Origin: Porphyromonadaceae bacterium
GTDB lineage: Bacteria; Bacteroidota; Bacteroidia; Bacteroidales; Paludibacteraceae
Direction: 5' to 3'
Length of the DNA: 8,243 nt
Assembly (NCBI GenBank): GCA_905372135.1
Contig: CAJPNS010000082.1
Span: 1-8,243, forward strand
Shown in pieces: positions 7,316-8,243 of the stretch. The notes under the pieces are model-generated. The model searched no databases. It was not told where the DNA came from and was given only the letters and a program-made list of their open reading frames with translations. The translations under genes were made by a program, and so were the position numbers. Every line of letters begins with the position of its first letter. Within the stretch, counting starts at the first letter, position 1.

Positions 7316-7563
7316 AATCCTAACCAGTCTTCAAATTCTAACTTTTCCTGTTCGCTTACACGTTCCTTTCCCTCTGGGGCTACTTTCAAAAGGTACTCGT
7401 ACATTTCAACATCGTTACAATCTTCTGCTGCTTTATCTAAAAGTTCTTCGATATACCTCTTCAAATTCGTACCTTTTCTGGCAGCTGCCACTGATAACAA
7501 ATAGAATGTATTTCCTTTAATATTAATAAGTTTCTTTTTATCCTCAAATGATATTGTTGCCAT
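7312..7563 (-). CDS. RHH-like antitoxin of a type II toxin-antitoxin pair
   Basis: This 83-residue acidic/basic mixed protein starts at the ATG 7563-7561 and overlaps the toxin start by ATGA, the standard antitoxin-first arrangement. The N-terminus fits a ribbon-helix-helix DNA-binding fold: a strand (KLINIKG, about 11-17), helix A (TFYLLSVAAARKG, about 19-31), then helix B (NLKRYIEELLDKAAED). The C-terminal part (MYEYLLKVAPEGKERVSE, ending EDWLGL) is the type of extended tail that wraps the toxin. Such small proteins paired with RelE/ParE toxins are common in Bacteroidales; the match is to that remembered pattern. The antitoxin would neutralise the toxin and repress its own promoter (7590-7597), probably at the adjacent AT-rich repeats. 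The frame is intact although the toxin is broken, so it may persist as an orphan repressor or antidote. Confidence 0.75.
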   Translation of the reverse strand: MATISFEDKKKLINIKGNTFYLLSVAAARKGTNLKRYIEELLDKAAEDCNDVEMYEYLLKVAPEGKERVSEQEKLEFEDWLGL

Positions 7564-7589
7564 CTTTTTCCTCTCCCACTATTTTTTTG

Positions 7590-7597
7590 CAAAGATA
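7590..7597 (-). promoter_or_regulatory. Promoter -7 element of the antitoxin-toxin cassette
   Basis: On the minus strand TATCTTTG fits the Bacteroidota TAnnTTTG -7 consensus, 26 bases upstream of the antitoxin ATG. This gives a short leader with GGGAGAGG just before the start region. A TTG lies upstream within the AT-rich repeats but closer than the usual -33 spacing. Confidence 0.55.
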
Positions 7598-7600
7598 TAA

Positions 7601-7618
7601 AATATATACAATATATAC
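7601..7618. repeat. Tandem 9-bp repeat (AATATATAC x2), possible antitoxin operator
   Basis: Two exact, adjacent copies of AATATATAC occupy 7601-7609 and 7610-7618, immediately upstream of the minus-strand -7 element and therefore within the core promoter. RHH-type antitoxins bind short tandem or inverted AT-containing half-sites over their own promoter, so this is a natural operator candidate. The low complexity of the sequence keeps confidence modest. Confidence 0.4.
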
Positions 7619-7729
7619 GGCACTTTATTTTTTCCCTTTTTATGTAGCACAGATACTTCTTCAGGCTCGCAAAGAAGCAAAATATTTTGTATTGAAGTAA
7701 ACAATATAATTGATTTATAAAGAACGCTT

Positions 7730-7876
7730 ATGACAACTATTAAACTAAAAAAAGCTATATTCGAGGATGAAATCTGGAATAAAATCAAAGAAGCACTCGA
7801 CGAACACAAAAAAGGGGAAACAATAAAAGTAACTCCTCAAACATTACGGGATGTATCAAAAAGGAAAACTGATTGA
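7730..7876 (+). CDS. Hypothetical 48-residue protein
   Basis: ATG at 7730 opens a 48-codon frame ending TGA at 7874-7876. The protein is highly charged and Lys/Glu-rich (MTTIKLKKAIFEDEIWNKIK, then EALDEHKKGETIKV, then TPQTLRDVSKRKTD), with a likely amphipathic helix over residues 8-27 and no signal peptide or membrane segment. I do not recognise the family. It is divergent to the antitoxin gene and lies in AT-rich DNA. No good promoter is seen; the nearest -7-like sequence (TATAATTG, 7705-7712) deviates from the consensus. Its last 26 bases overlap another short frame, so the pair could be two small genes or remnants of one frameshifted gene. Confidence 0.4.
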   Translation: MTTIKLKKAIFEDEIWNKIKEALDEHKKGETIKVTPQTLRDVSKRKTD

Positions 7877-8000
7877 CCAAATAGATGACCAATCAGTTCA
7901 AAAGAGTTTTTATAATAACTGGGGATGTACCTTTCAGCCTGATTCTCTTTTGGAATACAATAATGCAGAAAAAACTCAGAGCTATTGTGAGGCATACTGA
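7851..8000 (+). CDS. Candidate 49-residue ORF overlapping the previous one (unknown)
   Basis: ATG at 7851 opens a frame of 49 codons ending TGA at 7998-8000, overlapping the 48-residue ORF by 26 bases in a different frame. The product (MYQKGKLIDQIDDQSVQKSF, then YNNWGCTFQPDSLLEYNNAE, then KTQSYCEAY) has a composition like a soluble domain, rich in Asn, Gln, Asp and aromatics. The competing frame over the same bases (7885-8076) gives a less plausible sequence. Upstream of 7833 this frame is closed by TAA. It may be the C-terminal part of a gene whose N-terminal part is the previous ORF. No homology is recognised. Confidence 0.25.
   Translation: MYQKGKLIDQIDDQSVQKSFYNNWGCTFQPDSLLEYNNAEKTQSYCEAY
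7867..7898. repeat. 9-bp inverted repeat at the stop of the 48-residue ORF
   Basis: AACTGATTG (7867-7875) and CAATCAGTT (7890-7898) pair perfectly around a 14-base loop. The left arm includes most of the TGA of the 48-residue ORF. A T-rich stretch (TTTTTATAAT) follows about 8 bases after the right arm. It could be a weak terminator for that ORF, but the loop is large and the gap to the T-run long. Confidence 0.4.
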
Positions 8001-8031
8001 ATATCAGCAATTTTACACATTGCGAGGTATG

Positions 8032-8059
8032 AAAAAGGAGCGAACACACGGTTCGCCCC
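8032..8059 (-). terminator. Rho-independent terminator of the secreted-protein gene
   Basis: Read on the minus strand, GGGGCGAAC (8059-8051), loop CGTGT, GTTCGCTCC (8045-8037) form a 9-pair stem with one G-U wobble, followed directly by TTTTTC (five T at 8036-8032). The same stem on the plus strand would have an A-C mismatch, which fits a minus-strand function. It sits 31 bases past the stop of the type IX-secreted protein gene. I recall closely similar GGGGCGAAC hairpins recurring between genes in Bacteroidales, so it may belong to a dispersed repeat. Confidence 0.75.
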
Positions 8060-8065
8060 TTCATC

Positions 8066-8086
8066 GTAATTTGTAATTTGTAATTA
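8066..8086. repeat. Three tandem copies of GTAATTT
   Basis: GTAATTT occurs at 8066-8072 and 8073-8079, with a third copy ending in A at 8080-8086. It lies between the terminator hairpin and the stop codon of the secreted-protein gene, so it would be transcribed in that gene's 3' untranslated region. It may be a slippage-prone spacer or part of a dispersed intergenic repeat together with the neighbouring hairpin. Confidence 0.6.
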
Positions 8087-8090
8087 AGTT

Positions 8091-8243
8091 CTACCTTTTT
8101 ATCATTTTTGCAATACTACCGTCGGCTCTTACCGTGTATATGCCTGCGGATAGGTGCGATACTTCTACCTTGTCGGTATCGGTGGCGTGGACTACTTCGG
8201 TGCCGTACATATCGTATATACGTATGGTACGAGCCGTAGCCGA
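8091..8243 (-). CDS. C-terminal end of a type IX (Por) secretion substrate, sorting domain (5' partial)
   Basis: On the minus strand a frame enters at 8243 and ends at TAG 8093-8091, giving 50 residues. They fit the type A type IX secretion sorting domain: IRIYDMYGTEVV (7-18 from the window edge), a VEVSHLSAGIYTVRA stretch (26-40) with the hallmark L-S-A-G-I-Y, and a final basic KMIKR. In cargo proteins this C-terminal domain directs passage across the outer membrane by the Por/T9SS apparatus and is then removed or used for anchoring to A-LPS. The catalytic or adhesive part lies beyond the right edge, so the cargo's function is unknown. Base composition returns to the GC level of the left side, so this gene looks native rather than part of the AT-rich block. 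Confidence 0.85.
   Translation of the reverse strand, partial: SATARTIRIYDMYGTEVVHATDTDKVEVSHLSAGIYTVRADGSIAKMIKR

Noticed and set aside
7579..7809. A minus-strand 76-codon frame with a hydrophobic stretch upstream of the antitoxin.
   Set aside because: It overlaps the antitoxin promoter and repeats and the divergent ORF; composition reflects AT-rich DNA, not a membrane protein.
7885..8076. A plus-strand 63-codon frame starting inside the 9-bp inverted repeat.
   Set aside because: It runs through the terminator hairpin into the tandem repeat, and the overlapping frame 7851-8000 gives a more protein-like product.

Overview
The window reads as chromosomal DNA from a Bacteroidota, most likely a member of the Bacteroidales. 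Three things point there. Promoter-like TAnnTTTG elements, the Bacteroidota -7 motif, precede the mce operon and the antitoxin. A methylmalonyl-CoA epimerase gene lies next to biotin-dependent methylmalonyl-CoA decarboxylase genes, as in propionate-forming Bacteroidales. At the right edge is a type IX secretion (Por) C-terminal sorting domain, a system confined to this phylum. Genus cannot be fixed from the sequence alone.

Layout. Bases 1-622 hold the 3' part of a BadF/NAGK-type sugar kinase gene. It is followed after 3 bases by a complete mfd (transcription-repair coupling factor, 626-3961). A new transcription unit then starts from a promoter near 4005: mce (4080-4493), mmdA (4531-6099), a 54-codon gene resembling the epsilon subunit of the Veillonella decarboxylase (6139-6303) and mmdC (6306-6776). 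A strong hairpin at 6798-6834 closes the unit. The products fit conversion between succinyl-CoA-derived methylmalonyl-CoA and propionyl-CoA: epimerase, carboxyltransferase and biotin carrier. The membrane part of the sodium-pumping decarboxylase (beta subunit, and a delta subunit with a membrane anchor) is not here.

From about 6835 to 8090 the DNA becomes clearly AT-richer and looks like accessory sequence. It carries a minus-strand toxin-antitoxin cassette with its own promoter and probable terminator. The antitoxin (7312-7563) is intact, but the RelE/ParE-like toxin (7014-7315) is frameshifted near its start. Two short overlapping plus-strand ORFs of unknown nature follow (7730-7876 and 7851-8000), with several inverted and tandem repeats.

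The right edge (8091-8243, minus strand) is the 3' end of a type IX-secreted protein gene, followed on its own strand by a textbook intrinsic terminator (8032-8059). I see no tRNA, rRNA, CRISPR array, insertion sequence or transposase.
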